Source: an uncultured Muribaculum sp. (GTDB lineage: Bacteria > Bacteroidota > Bacteroidia > Bacteroidales > Muribaculaceae). Taken from it: a DNA stretch of 25,189 nt. The notes beneath the pieces are model-generated. The model did no database searches, had not been told where the DNA came from, and saw only the letters and a list, made by a program, of their open reading frames with translations. The DNA lies in the NCBI GenBank assembly GCA_910589555.1, contig CAJUTE010000038.1:1-25189 (forward strand), given 5' to 3'. A program made the position numbers and the translations under genes. Positions 1 to 6,369 of the stretch are shown piece after piece. Numbering within the stretch: the first letter of the stretch is position 1; each line of letters opens with the position of its first letter.

Positions 1-34
1 TGTCACAAAGGTAGTGTATGGATGGAGGGGATTT

Positions 35-68
35 ACCCGGTTTTTATCCCACCCGGGTGATTTTTTTT
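35..68 (+). terminator. Rho-independent terminator of a gene upstream of the window
   Basis: ACCCGG (35-40) pairs with CCGGGT (53-58) across a 12-nt loop and is followed at once by GA and a run of eight T. This is a standard intrinsic terminator reading rightward, so a plus-strand gene probably ends just before the window. That gene itself is not visible. Confidence 0.7.
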
Positions 69-430
69 GTGTATAACAGGTATGGTGTTGGCGGTATGGC
101 GTTGGCGGACGTCTTCGACGCCCGTTTCGGGGTCGTGCCTTTCTCCGCGCCTCGGCTACGCCTCGTGGCGGAGCTCAAATTATTTTGCCGTTGCACGGCT
201 ATAAGTCCATGTTCTGGTAATCTATTTTTTACAACAGGCTCGTCGCTCCGCGACTCGTTTTTTTGTGGAGCCTCTCCCCCGACTTCGCCGGCTCAGTCGG
301 GGATATAGACGGACTCGTGCCTCGCGGCACTTAGTTCGGTGGTTTCCGGGGACTGGCGGCACTTAGTTCAGTGGTTTTGTGAGGAGGTGAGATGCGCGTT
401 GGAGGATTACGTTTTTGGGGTATGATCGGT
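69..430. repeat. GC-rich palindromes and a short direct repeat, non-coding
   Basis: No believable gene is present. An open frame at 18-308 runs straight through the terminator and palindromes and has low-complexity, Phe/Arg/Ser-rich translation. Visible structure: an 8-bp perfect hairpin CCCCGACT (277-284) / AGTCGGGG (295-302); GTGCC (317-321) / GGCAC (326-330); and a 22-bp direct repeat with one mismatch at 324-345 and 356-377, beginning GCGGCACTTAGTTC, with a 32-bp period. These look like dispersed intergenic palindromic repeats of a Bacteroidales chromosome, but copies elsewhere in the genome cannot be seen from here. Confidence 0.45.
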
Positions 431-444
431 GGGGCGATGGCATA

Positions 445-737
445 GCGTTCTGTAAGAACGTGAGATATCAGCTATGTAGCGTCAGCGAAATGCCGGGTTA
501 AATGTATGTGCGGGATATAAGCTCTGTAAGAGCGATAGTTAGTGCCGTTCTTACAGAACTATAATTAGGTGGGCGTTTACAACCCGGCATTTCGCTAACG
601 CTACATACCGGGCTGATCTCTTGCGGTCCTACAGACCGTTAGGAGACGTTAAAATAAAGCGCTCCCGGCATTTCGCTAACGCTACATACCGGGATATCTT
701 GCGGTCCTACAGACCGTTAGGAGACGTTAAAATAAAG
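445..737. repeat. REP-like hairpin cluster with tandem and inverted copies
   Basis: A 30-bp element starting CCCGGCATTTCGCT and ending TACCGGG occurs at 583-612 and, identically, at 664-693. An inverted, slightly diverged copy is at 471-499. Each direct copy is followed by the same 41-bp block (619-659 and 697-737), giving a tandem duplication of about 80 bp. Interspersed are short hairpins with a TCT-GTA-AGA core or its complement: 446-460, 521-533, 547-559; related CGGTC/GACCG stems lie at 624-638 and 702-716. The outer stem bases differ between copies but stay paired. This resembles REP/BIME-type elements mobilised by REP-associated transposases. No transposase is in the window. Confidence 0.6.
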
Positions 738-779
738 AACAGCGCTCCCTGCACTTCTCTATGGAAATGCAGGGAGCGC
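728..779 (-). terminator. Strong hairpin with leftward T-rich tail
   Basis: A 12-bp perfect stem GCGCTCCCTGCA (743-754) / TGCAGGGAGCGC (768-779) encloses a 13-nt loop. Reading leftward it is followed by a T-rich stretch (complement of 728-742). It sits about 30 nt beyond the stop of the small ORF at 808-903 (-) and could terminate that transcript or read-through from the SPFH operon. Reading rightward there is no T tract, so the minus-strand assignment is preferred. Confidence 0.5.
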
Positions 780-807
780 GATACGTTTCAAATTACATAG
801 GATTCAT

Positions 808-903
808 TTATCCCCAATCCATCCAATCTTCTCTTGTCTCGCCTGTCTGAATGGTTTCAACTGAATCAGTGGGCTGAGACTCTGAAACAAATAGATAATG
901 CAT
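808..903 (-). CDS. Putative 31-residue protein, unknown function
   Basis: An ATG at 903-901 opens 31 codons ending in TAA at 810-808. The translation is MHYLFVSES at the start, then polar and acidic (Thr, Glu, Asp), ending ETREDWMDWG with two tryptophans. The composition looks like a protein rather than random intergenic DNA. There is no signal peptide or membrane segment and I do not recognise the family. A strong hairpin with a T-rich tail follows about 30 nt downstream, so the unit ORF plus terminator is coherent. I see no clear TAnnTTTG promoter before it. It could be a genuine small protein, a degraded gene end, or chance. Confidence 0.35.
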   Translation of the reverse strand: MHYLFVSESQPTDSVETIQTGETREDWMDWG

Positions 904-942
904 AGTTAAAAAGTTGTTTAGGTTAGTAGTTTATTTCCGGTA

Positions 943-957
943 TTACATTTAATGTAA
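943..957. promoter_or_regulatory. Inverted repeat TTACATT-n-AATGTAA
   Basis: A palindrome with 7-bp arms and a 1-nt centre lies between the SPFH stop (1082) and the small ORF start (903). Its size and symmetry suit a dimeric DNA-binding protein site, but it is AT-rich and could be chance. The rest of 904-1081 holds only a weak 5-bp hairpin (CTCTG-ATA-CAGAG on the minus strand) shortly after the SPFH stop. Confidence 0.2.
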
Positions 958-1081
958 CGCTTTAAATTACCAAAAAGTTTACTACCGGCACAAAGTTTTC
1001 AACCTTTTAACATAAGTTACCTATTGATTTAACACAATTCAATAATCCGGCTCTGTATCAGAGATAAATCCTTATGCTTTA

Positions 1082-2059
1082 TCATTTATTAAACATCTCT
1101 TTAATGGCTCCGATTGAGCTTAACACACCCGAAGCTTCATAAGGGATATAAACCGTCTTGTTGTCCTGTCCTGAGGTCATGTCACGCAATGTCTCGATAT
1201 ATTTAAGCGCGAGCATATACGTGGCGGGATCAGTGTTGGATGCCTTAATAGCCTCGGCAACGGTGGCTATCGCTTCAGCTTCAGCCTGTGCAGTGAGCAC
1301 CTTGGCGCGCGCTTCACCCTCAGCCCGGAGTATTTCAGCCTCCTTTATTGCGGTAGCCTGGTTGATCTGCGACTGCTTGTCGCCTTCCGAAAGCAATATC
1401 ACTGATGTTTTCTGTCCCTCTGCGTTCAGAATCTCGGCACGACGGTTACGTTCAGCCTGCATCTGCTTCTCCATAGCCTCACGCACGCTCTTTGGCGGGG
1501 TAATGTCCTGCAACTCCACACGATTCACCTTCACGCCCCATTTATTGGTCACATCATCAAGTATGGCTTGCAAGCGAGAGTTGATAGTGTCGCGGGAAGT
1601 GAGTGTCTGGTCAAGCTCCAGCTCGCCTATCACATTTCTAAGCGTGGTCTGAGTGAGCTTTTCAAGAGCATTAGGCAGATTGTCGATCTCATATACGGCT
1701 TTCTTGGCATCAACAATCTGGAAATAAAGCAGAGCGTTGATCTCAGTGGTGACGTTGTCCTTGGTGATCACTTGCTGCGACGGAAAGTCATACACCTGCT
1801 CACGGAGGTCAATAGTGGTCGAGGAGGTCATTCTGACAATCTGGCGACCATTGACTGTCGATTCGACACGACGGGTGTAGACCACCTTAGGCTTGTCGAT
1901 GAAAGGCCATATAATGTTAAGACCGGGAGAAAGGACACTGTGGAAACGACCAAGACGCTCCACTACGCGTGTTTCCGACTGCGGCACAATCTTCACGCCT
2001 GCCGACACCACAATTATCACTGCGAGCACAAGCACTCCAAGAAGAATAAAAGTTTCCAT
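1082..2059 (-). CDS. SPFH/Band 7 (stomatin-like) membrane protein
   Basis: A 325-residue protein with a single N-terminal membrane anchor (about residues 3-21), then an SPFH/Band 7 domain (about 22-200; motif region VPQSETRVVERLGRF, then RVESTVNG and TKDNVTTEINALLYFQI), then an Ala/Glu-rich helical region (about 190-270; EKQMQAERNRRAEILNAEG, AQAEAEA) typical of the stomatin/prohibitin coiled coil. Family members oligomerise in membranes and organise microdomains or protease access. The preceding NfeD-like gene ends 13 nt upstream, which is the classical NfeD-SPFH pair. A GTG directly before the ATG would add one residue; I prefer the ATG at 2059. The specific client or process is unknown. Confidence 0.9.
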   Translation of the reverse strand: METFILLGVLVLAVIIVVSAGVKIVPQSETRVVERLGRFHSVLSPGLNIIWPFIDKPKVVYTRRVESTVNGRQIVRMTSSTTIDLREQVYDFPSQQVITKDNVTTEINALLYFQIVDAKKAVYEIDNLPNALEKLTQTTLRNVIGELELDQTLTSRDTINSRLQAILDDVTNKWGVKVNRVELQDITPPKSVREAMEKQMQAERNRRAEILNAEGQKTSVILLSEGDKQSQINQATAIKEAEILRAEGEARAKVLTAQAEAEAIATVAEAIKASNTDPATYMLALKYIETLRDMTSGQDNKTVYIPYEASGVLSSIGAIKEMFNK

Positions 2060-2072
2060 CACAAAAAAAGAT

Positions 2073-2510
2073 TTAAATTGGTTTCACTATCAAAATTATA
2101 CTGTCATAGCCGGTGACTTTCACGTTGACACCTGATTCTACAGGTTCGCCGTGAGAGCTTCGCGCCTGCCAACTGTCGCCATCGATACGCACACGTCCCA
2201 ATCCATTTGCCGGAATGGGTCTCTCAACAGGAATCTCTCTACCGATAAGCGCATCCATATTGCTGTTATAAGCTTCGGTATGAGCCCGTGATTTACGCAA
2301 CCGGTTGACAAACGGAGCAAGAAAGATAAACGCGAGTATCACGCCGACCACAACTCCGGCAAGTTGCCACTGAAGCGAGCATCCCGCAATATCCATCACT
2401 GAAGCCACAAGGCATCCCATTCCGACACAGAACGTCGCAATCCAGCCGGTGATAAGCTCAAGCACCAACAATAGCGCCGCTGCGATAAGCCACATTATCC
2501 AAAGAGACAT
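2073..2510 (-). CDS. NfeD-like membrane protein
   Basis: A 145-residue protein. Hydrophobic segments cover about residues 1-20 (LWIMWLIAAALLLVLEL), 25-42 and 48-65, followed by a basic stretch (NRLRKSR) and a soluble beta-rich OB-fold-like C-terminus (LIGREIPVERPI, GRVRIDGDSWQARSS, VKVTGYDSIILIVKPI), as in short NfeD proteins. These are partners of SPFH proteins, and the SPFH gene follows after 13 nt. The open frame extends 13 codons upstream to a TTG near the end of aguB, but the ATG at 2510 places the first membrane helix directly at the N-terminus, so I use it. The gap to aguB is then 35 nt. Confidence 0.85.
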   Translation of the reverse strand: MSLWIMWLIAAALLLVLELITGWIATFCVGMGCLVASVMDIAGCSLQWQLAGVVVGVILAFIFLAPFVNRLRKSRAHTEAYNSNMDALIGREIPVERPIPANGLGRVRIDGDSWQARSSHGEPVESGVNVKVTGYDSIILIVKPI

Positions 2511-2545
2511 TTTTATGTGATAATAAGAGGTTAGAAAATAGTCGT

Positions 2546-3436
2546 TCAATCGATGAAACGCTTTGTGAGATCACCGTAAGCGTCGATGCGCCTGTCGCGC
2601 AGGAAGGGCCACCACCGTCTCACATTCTCCGAACGGTTCATGTCAATGTCGATGATTGCCGTCTCTTCAGCGTGATCCGACGCCCGGTAAAGGAATTCGC
2701 CCTGAGGTCCCGCCACAAACGAGTTGCCCCAGAACTGAATGCCATTGGTCTGTCCCGAAGGATCAGGCTCCAGCCCCACCCTGTTGACGGTCACTACCGG
2801 CAGTCCGTTAGCCACGGCATGACCTCGCTGCACGGTGACCCACGCTTCCAATTGGCGTGCCTGCTCATCAGGGGTGTCAGAGCTTTCCCAACCGATAGCC
2901 GTGGGATAAATGAGCAATTCAGCACCACTGAGCGCCATAAGGCGCGCTGCCTCCGGATACCACTGGTCCCAGCACACAAGCACACCGAGCCGTCCCACCG
3001 ATGTGTCGATAGGCTTGAACCCTATGTCGCCCGGCGTGAAGTAGAATTTCTCATAATAAGCCGGATCATCGGGGATGTGCATCTTGCGGTATTTACCTGC
3101 CACTGAACCGTCGCGTTCAAATACCACGGCTGTGTTGTGGTAAAGACCGGGAGCCCGACGTTCGAACAACGACGTAACCATCACCACACCCAATTCCTTT
3201 GCCAACGAGGAATAAAATTCCGTAACTTCCGACGGAAAATTAACCGCAAGATCGCAAAGACCGGTCGATTCAGTCTGGCAAAAATACAGCGAGTCATGCA
3301 ACTCCTGATTGACAATAAGTTCAGCACCCTCGGCGGCAAGCTTTCTCATTTTGTCAGCAAGACGGCGACGGTTGTCTTCGATATTTTCAGTATTGGTCTG
3401 CTGGATTATGCCGACCTTCAGCAATCTCTTGTTCAT
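2546..3436 (-). CDS. aguB: N-carbamoylputrescine amidohydrolase
   Basis: A 296-residue cytoplasmic enzyme of the nitrilase/carbon-nitrogen hydrolase family. It hydrolyses N-carbamoylputrescine to putrescine, CO2 and ammonia. The catalytic triad is visible: Glu45 (NQELHDSLYF), Lys118 (KYRKMHIPDD) and Cys155 (VLVCWDQWYPEAARL). The WDQWYPEAAR context and the IPDDP-YYEKFYFTPGD loop are characteristic of AguB rather than of generic nitrilases. The ATG overlaps the aguA stop by 4 nt (ATGA), so the two are probably translationally coupled. Together they convert agmatine to putrescine. Length is normal. Confidence 0.95.
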   Translation of the reverse strand: MNKRLLKVGIIQQTNTENIEDNRRRLADKMRKLAAEGAELIVNQELHDSLYFCQTESTGLCDLAVNFPSEVTEFYSSLAKELGVVMVTSLFERRAPGLYHNTAVVFERDGSVAGKYRKMHIPDDPAYYEKFYFTPGDIGFKPIDTSVGRLGVLVCWDQWYPEAARLMALSGAELLIYPTAIGWESSDTPDEQARQLEAWVTVQRGHAVANGLPVVTVNRVGLEPDPSGQTNGIQFWGNSFVAGPQGEFLYRASDHAEETAIIDIDMNRSENVRRWWPFLRDRRIDAYGDLTKRFID

Positions 3437-4473
3437 ATAGGCAAAATTTCATTAGGGATCTGCATGGTTACGCAATGCAGCGATCCATGCTGTTTTATCA
3501 AGGGGCGGCAATCGATCTTCCTTATCTCATGGTCAGGAAATGAGATTTTCAGCATCTGCGCCGCAAGCTCATCATTCATAGGCTGCCCGTAGACCGGGAG
3601 GAGCACACTCTTGTTCATCACGAGGAAATTGGCATAAGTAGCAGGCAGCCTCTCTCCATCCTCATCATAAATCGCATCGGGCATGGGAAGCTCAATCAGG
3701 TTGTAGGGGGCACCGTCGAGCGTGCGCATCTCCATGAGCTGCCGCTTCATAGCCTGCAACTCCTCGTAATGCTCATCAGCAGCATCGTTACACCCCACGT
3801 AGATTATAGTGTCGTGCGGAGCAAGACGCGCCAATGTATCGATGTGGCTGTCGGTGTCGTCACCGGCAAGATATCCATGATCAAGCCACAGCACCTGCTC
3901 CACGCCAAGCTTCGCCTTCAGATATTCCTCAATGCGGCTGCGTGACATCTCAGGGTTGCGGTTAGGCGACAGCAAGCATCTGGAAGTGGTGAGCAAAGTG
4001 CCGCGTCCGTCACTTTCGATGGATCCGCCTTCAAGGATAAATCCCCGGCAATTCTCACACCGCGCACGCAACACGCCCAGCTCCACCAATCCTTTTGTCA
4101 ACAGATTGTCCTTATCGGATGCAAATTTCAATCCCCAGCCGTTGAACCCGAAGTCAAGCAACAGCGGGACCTCGCCTTCGGTCACTGTAATAGGGCCGAA
4201 ATCCCGAGCCCAAGTGTCATTTGTGGGCAACTCGGCATAGATTATGTTATCCTGATTGGCATCAATAAGATGCTTTGCCGCAATCTCCTTGTCGGGGGTG
4301 ATAACCACCACCGGCTGCTCTTGCGCTATCGCCGCGACAATGTCGGCAAAACATTTCGTCACCTCATCGAGCATATAAGCCCAATCGGTGCCGGAGTGAG
4401 GCCACGAAACAATCACTCCGCCTTGCGGTTCCCACTCGGCAGGGAGTCTTCGTGAAATTTCAGATTCATTCAT
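3433..4473 (-). CDS. aguA: Agmatine deiminase
   Basis: Peptidylarginine-deiminase-like (PPAD) family enzyme converting agmatine to N-carbamoylputrescine and ammonia. Visible motifs, in order: LPAEWEPQGGVIVSWPH near the N-terminus, NDTWARDFGP (about 85-94), EGGSIESDGRGTLLTTSRCL (about 148-167), LAGDDTDSHIDTLARL with the active-site His near 210, and GSLHCVTMQ with the nucleophilic Cys near 334. The start is ambiguous: ATGs at 4485, 4476 and 4473 are all in frame. I use 4473, giving 346 residues, because it leaves only an 8-nt overlap with the upstream small gene. It overlaps aguB by 4 nt. The arginine decarboxylase that would supply agmatine is not in the window. Confidence 0.95.
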   Translation of the reverse strand: MNESEISRRLPAEWEPQGGVIVSWPHSGTDWAYMLDEVTKCFADIVAAIAQEQPVVVITPDKEIAAKHLIDANQDNIIYAELPTNDTWARDFGPITVTEGEVPLLLDFGFNGWGLKFASDKDNLLTKGLVELGVLRARCENCRGFILEGGSIESDGRGTLLTTSRCLLSPNRNPEMSRSRIEEYLKAKLGVEQVLWLDHGYLAGDDTDSHIDTLARLAPHDTIIYVGCNDAADEHYEELQAMKRQLMEMRTLDGAPYNLIELPMPDAIYDEDGERLPATYANFLVMNKSVLLPVYGQPMNDELAAQMLKISFPDHEIRKIDCRPLIKQHGSLHCVTMQIPNEILPI

Positions 4474-4702
4474 CATTAAAATCATTCAGATGGTCATATA
4501 TGGAGTCTTGAGATTCAAGGAACTCCTCACAATAATCAATAAAACCCATTTTTTCGCTGCTTCCTACAGCATCACACCATTCCCGGTATTCTTCATGGAG
4601 TTCATCGTCTTCGTGAATCATTTTCTTAAATTCAGATTCGGCAATATCTATACCTCGATACTGTTGCAACAAATCACGAAACAATTCAGTAATGTCGTTC
4701 AT
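4466..4702 (-). CDS. Small acidic protein, first gene of the agmatine operon
   Basis: 78 residues, strongly acidic (many Asp and Glu), predicted helical, with no signal or membrane segment. The C-terminus reads SIYDHLNDFNDE. I do not recognise a named family. It is the promoter-proximal gene: a canonical promoter lies at 4758-4789, and its stop overlaps the aguA start. A role tied to polyamine synthesis is only a contextual inference; polyamines are cationic and this protein is anionic, but that is no proof of binding. Confidence 0.75.
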   Translation of the reverse strand: MNDITELFRDLLQQYRGIDIAESEFKKMIHEDDELHEEYREWCDAVGSSEKMGFIDYCEEFLESQDSIYDHLNDFNDE

Positions 4703-4757
4703 AATCGTTTAAACGTCTGTAAGGTCTGGACTAAGAGCTTGTTTAATAATTTCTCTT

Positions 4758-4789
4758 CAAATATACAACTCTAAACAGTTTTTGCCAAA
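4758..4789 (-). promoter_or_regulatory. Bacteroidetes promoter for the agmatine-SPFH operon
   Basis: On the minus strand TATATTTG (complement of 4758-4765) matches the -7 consensus TAnnTTTG, and TTTG (4786-4789) matches the -33 box, with a 20-nt spacer. The leader to the ATG at 4702 would be about 50 nt. No other good promoter was seen inside the following five genes. Confidence 0.7.
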
Positions 4790-4859
4790 TCTTTTAGCAA
4801 TTATTATATTTAAGCACCCTCTTAAGCCCAAATTAAAACGATTTAACCGACAATCTCCC

Positions 4860-5567
4860 CTATTTATCCAGATAATACGGTGACACAAGTTCCCGGTAAA
4901 GCGGGGTATTAATTCTTAACTCCGAGAACTCACACACAGCATCGGCATGGGTGAACTCCCACAATACACGCGTTGGCATGGTTGCCGACTGCTTTGTATA
5001 GACCTTCACCTGCCGCGACAAATTAAGTCCGGAAAAAGCAGCCTCCATGAGTATATCGTCCTCTCGATCGGCAGGCGATATGAAACACAGTCTGCCTCGT
5101 TGCGACATCATTGCAGCCGAATGCCTTATCAACGCCCCGACATTAAGCGTGTCGCCATGACGAGCCATAGCCCGCATCTTGTCAGGCGATTTCAATTCGG
5201 TGCCGAAAAACGGCGGATTGCTGACAATCAGATCAAACTTCTCTGACGGCTTATACTCCAGGAAGTCACAGTTGACGATGCTTATCCTGCCTGGCCATGG
5301 CGACATCTCCACATTGAACCTCGCCTCATCAGCAGCCGCTCCATCCAGCTCAATCGCCGTGATCATGGCACCGGGCGCTCTCTGCGCAATCATCAATGCT
5401 ATCAACCCTGTGCCCGCGCCGACATCAAGAATCGTCCCGGCGCCCTCAACAGAGGTCCATGCGCCAACAAGCACACCGTCAGTGCCCACTTTCATAGCGG
5501 CACAACTGTTTTTAACTTCAAATTGTTTAAATCTAAATACGGTTTCCCGCTTACTGTTCTCTCCCAT
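4860..5567 (-). CDS. trmN6: tRNA1(Val) adenine(37)-N6-methyltransferase
   Basis: 235-residue SAM-dependent methyltransferase of the YfiC/TrmN6 type. The SAM-binding glycine motif DVGAGTG is at 48-54, the acidic end of strand 2 at Glu73 (AIELD), and the N6-adenine methyltransferase signature NPPF at 117-120. The N-terminal FRFKQFEVKN and KVGTDGVLVGAW segments are typical of this family, which modifies A37 of tRNA1(Val). The open frame begins at a TTG (5597), but the ATG at 5567 gives the usual N-terminus. It is divergent from engB. Confidence 0.88.
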   Translation of the reverse strand: MGENSKRETVFRFKQFEVKNSCAAMKVGTDGVLVGAWTSVEGAGTILDVGAGTGLIALMIAQRAPGAMITAIELDGAAADEARFNVEMSPWPGRISIVNCDFLEYKPSEKFDLIVSNPPFFGTELKSPDKMRAMARHGDTLNVGALIRHSAAMMSQRGRLCFISPADREDDILMEAAFSGLNLSRQVKVYTKQSATMPTRVLWEFTHADAVCEFSELRINTPLYRELVSPYYLDK

Positions 5568-5574
5568 ATCTTTA

Positions 5575-5582
5575 CAAAGATA
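5575..5582 (-). promoter_or_regulatory. -7 element next to the trmN6 start
   Basis: TATCTTTG on the minus strand fits TAnnTTTG exactly. It lies only 7 nt before the ATG at 5567, so transcription would start at or right beside the start codon, implying a leaderless or nearly leaderless mRNA. No good -33 TTTG is seen at the expected spacing, so the call is weak. Confidence 0.35.
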
Positions 5583-5600
5583 AACATAACGGGTCAAAAA

Positions 5601-5633
5601 TTGGTTATATTACGATAAATTGTTGTAACTTTA
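5601..5633 (+). promoter_or_regulatory. Probable engB promoter
   Basis: TAACTTTA (5626-5633) differs from TAnnTTTG at the last base. A TTG at 5601-5603 is a possible -33 element with a 22-nt spacer. The start codon at 5653 would then have a leader of about 13 nt. Confidence 0.4.
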
Positions 5634-5652
5634 CAAAACAAAAACACCCATA

Positions 5653-6276
5653 ATGAACATTACTTCAGCCAAATTTGAAATAAGCAACAGCAACGTCAAA
5701 AAATGTCCCGCCACCTGCCGCCATGAATACGCATTCATCGGACGGTCAAATGTGGGCAAGTCATCACTGATCAACATGCTCACAGGCCACAAAGGGCTCG
5801 CCATGACTTCATCCACCCCGGGAAAAACCATGCTTATCAATCATTTCCTCATCAACGACGGATGGTATATCGTGGATCTTCCGGGATATGGCTATGCCCA
5901 GCGAGGCAAAAAACAGCAGGCTGAAATCAAGAAAATAATCGAGGATTACATCCTTGAACGGGAACAGATGACCAACCTGTTTCTATTGATTGACTCACGC
6001 CACAACCCTCAGAAAATCGATCTTGAGTTCATGGAATGGCTGGGTGAAAACGGCATCCCGTTTTCAATAGTGTTCACTAAACTTGACAAATTATCTTCAG
6101 CCGCGGGCAAAATCCAGACCGCCAAATATCTTGAGGCGCTCAAGCAACAGTGGGAGGAACTGCCTCCGGTGTTCTACACATCAAGCACCGACCGCCGCGG
6201 AAGAACCGAACTCCTTGACTATATCGAGGAGCTTAACAAACTGCCGCTACCATGCTCGGAGCCAACCGATGAATAG
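5653..6276 (+). CDS. engB: Ribosome-biogenesis GTPase EngB (YihA/YsxC)
   Basis: 207 residues, the usual length of the family. All GTPase motifs are visible: G1 GRSNVGKS (30-37), G2 Thr in STPGKT (about 54-59), G3 DLPGYG (75-80), G4 TKLD (142-145) and G5 TSS (176-178). EngB is an essential GTPase in late large-subunit assembly in the bacteria studied. The ATG at 5653 directly precedes a typical N-terminus. The RSH gene follows after about 93 nt on the same strand and may be co-transcribed; no terminator is seen between them. Confidence 0.96.
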   Translation: MNITSAKFEISNSNVKKCPATCRHEYAFIGRSNVGKSSLINMLTGHKGLAMTSSTPGKTMLINHFLINDGWYIVDLPGYGYAQRGKKQQAEIKKIIEDYILEREQMTNLFLLIDSRHNPQKIDLEFMEWLGENGIPFSIVFTKLDKLSSAAGKIQTAKYLEALKQQWEELPPVFYTSSTDRRGRTELLDYIEELNKLPLPCSEPTDE

Positions 6277-6369
6277 AGCCGAGGAGCTTCTCCCCGGTTT
6301 AAAACCATCATTCATCACCCGCCGCTCCATGCCGAGCATTTCATGCATAACCACTCCTTGAATTTTGTT

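Noticed and set aside
18..308. 96-codon open frame on the plus strand
   Set aside because: It runs through a clear terminator and several GC-rich palindromes, has no recognisable domain and a biased composition; best explained as repeat-derived non-coding DNA.
356..380. tRNA D-arm-like string TTAGTTCAGTGGTT
   Set aside because: No acceptor stem, anticodon arm or T-loop sequence can be fitted around it, and the same string is part of a local direct repeat.
445..737. CRISPR array
   Set aside because: Only two direct repeats with no regular unique spacers and no cas genes; the units are palindromic REP-like elements.
1158..2116. Long plus-strand frames opposite the SPFH gene (164 and 182 codons)
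   Set aside because: Exactly antisense to a well-supported protein with family motifs; their translations show no domain and arise from codon bias of the real gene.
2510..2549. Upstream TTG start for the NfeD-like gene
   Set aside because: It would add 13 polar/aromatic residues before the first membrane helix; the ATG at 2510 fits the family.
4790..4859. Terminator for trmN6
   Set aside because: Only a weak TTAAG/CTTAA pairing without a clear GC-rich stem and T tract is present, so no terminator was called.
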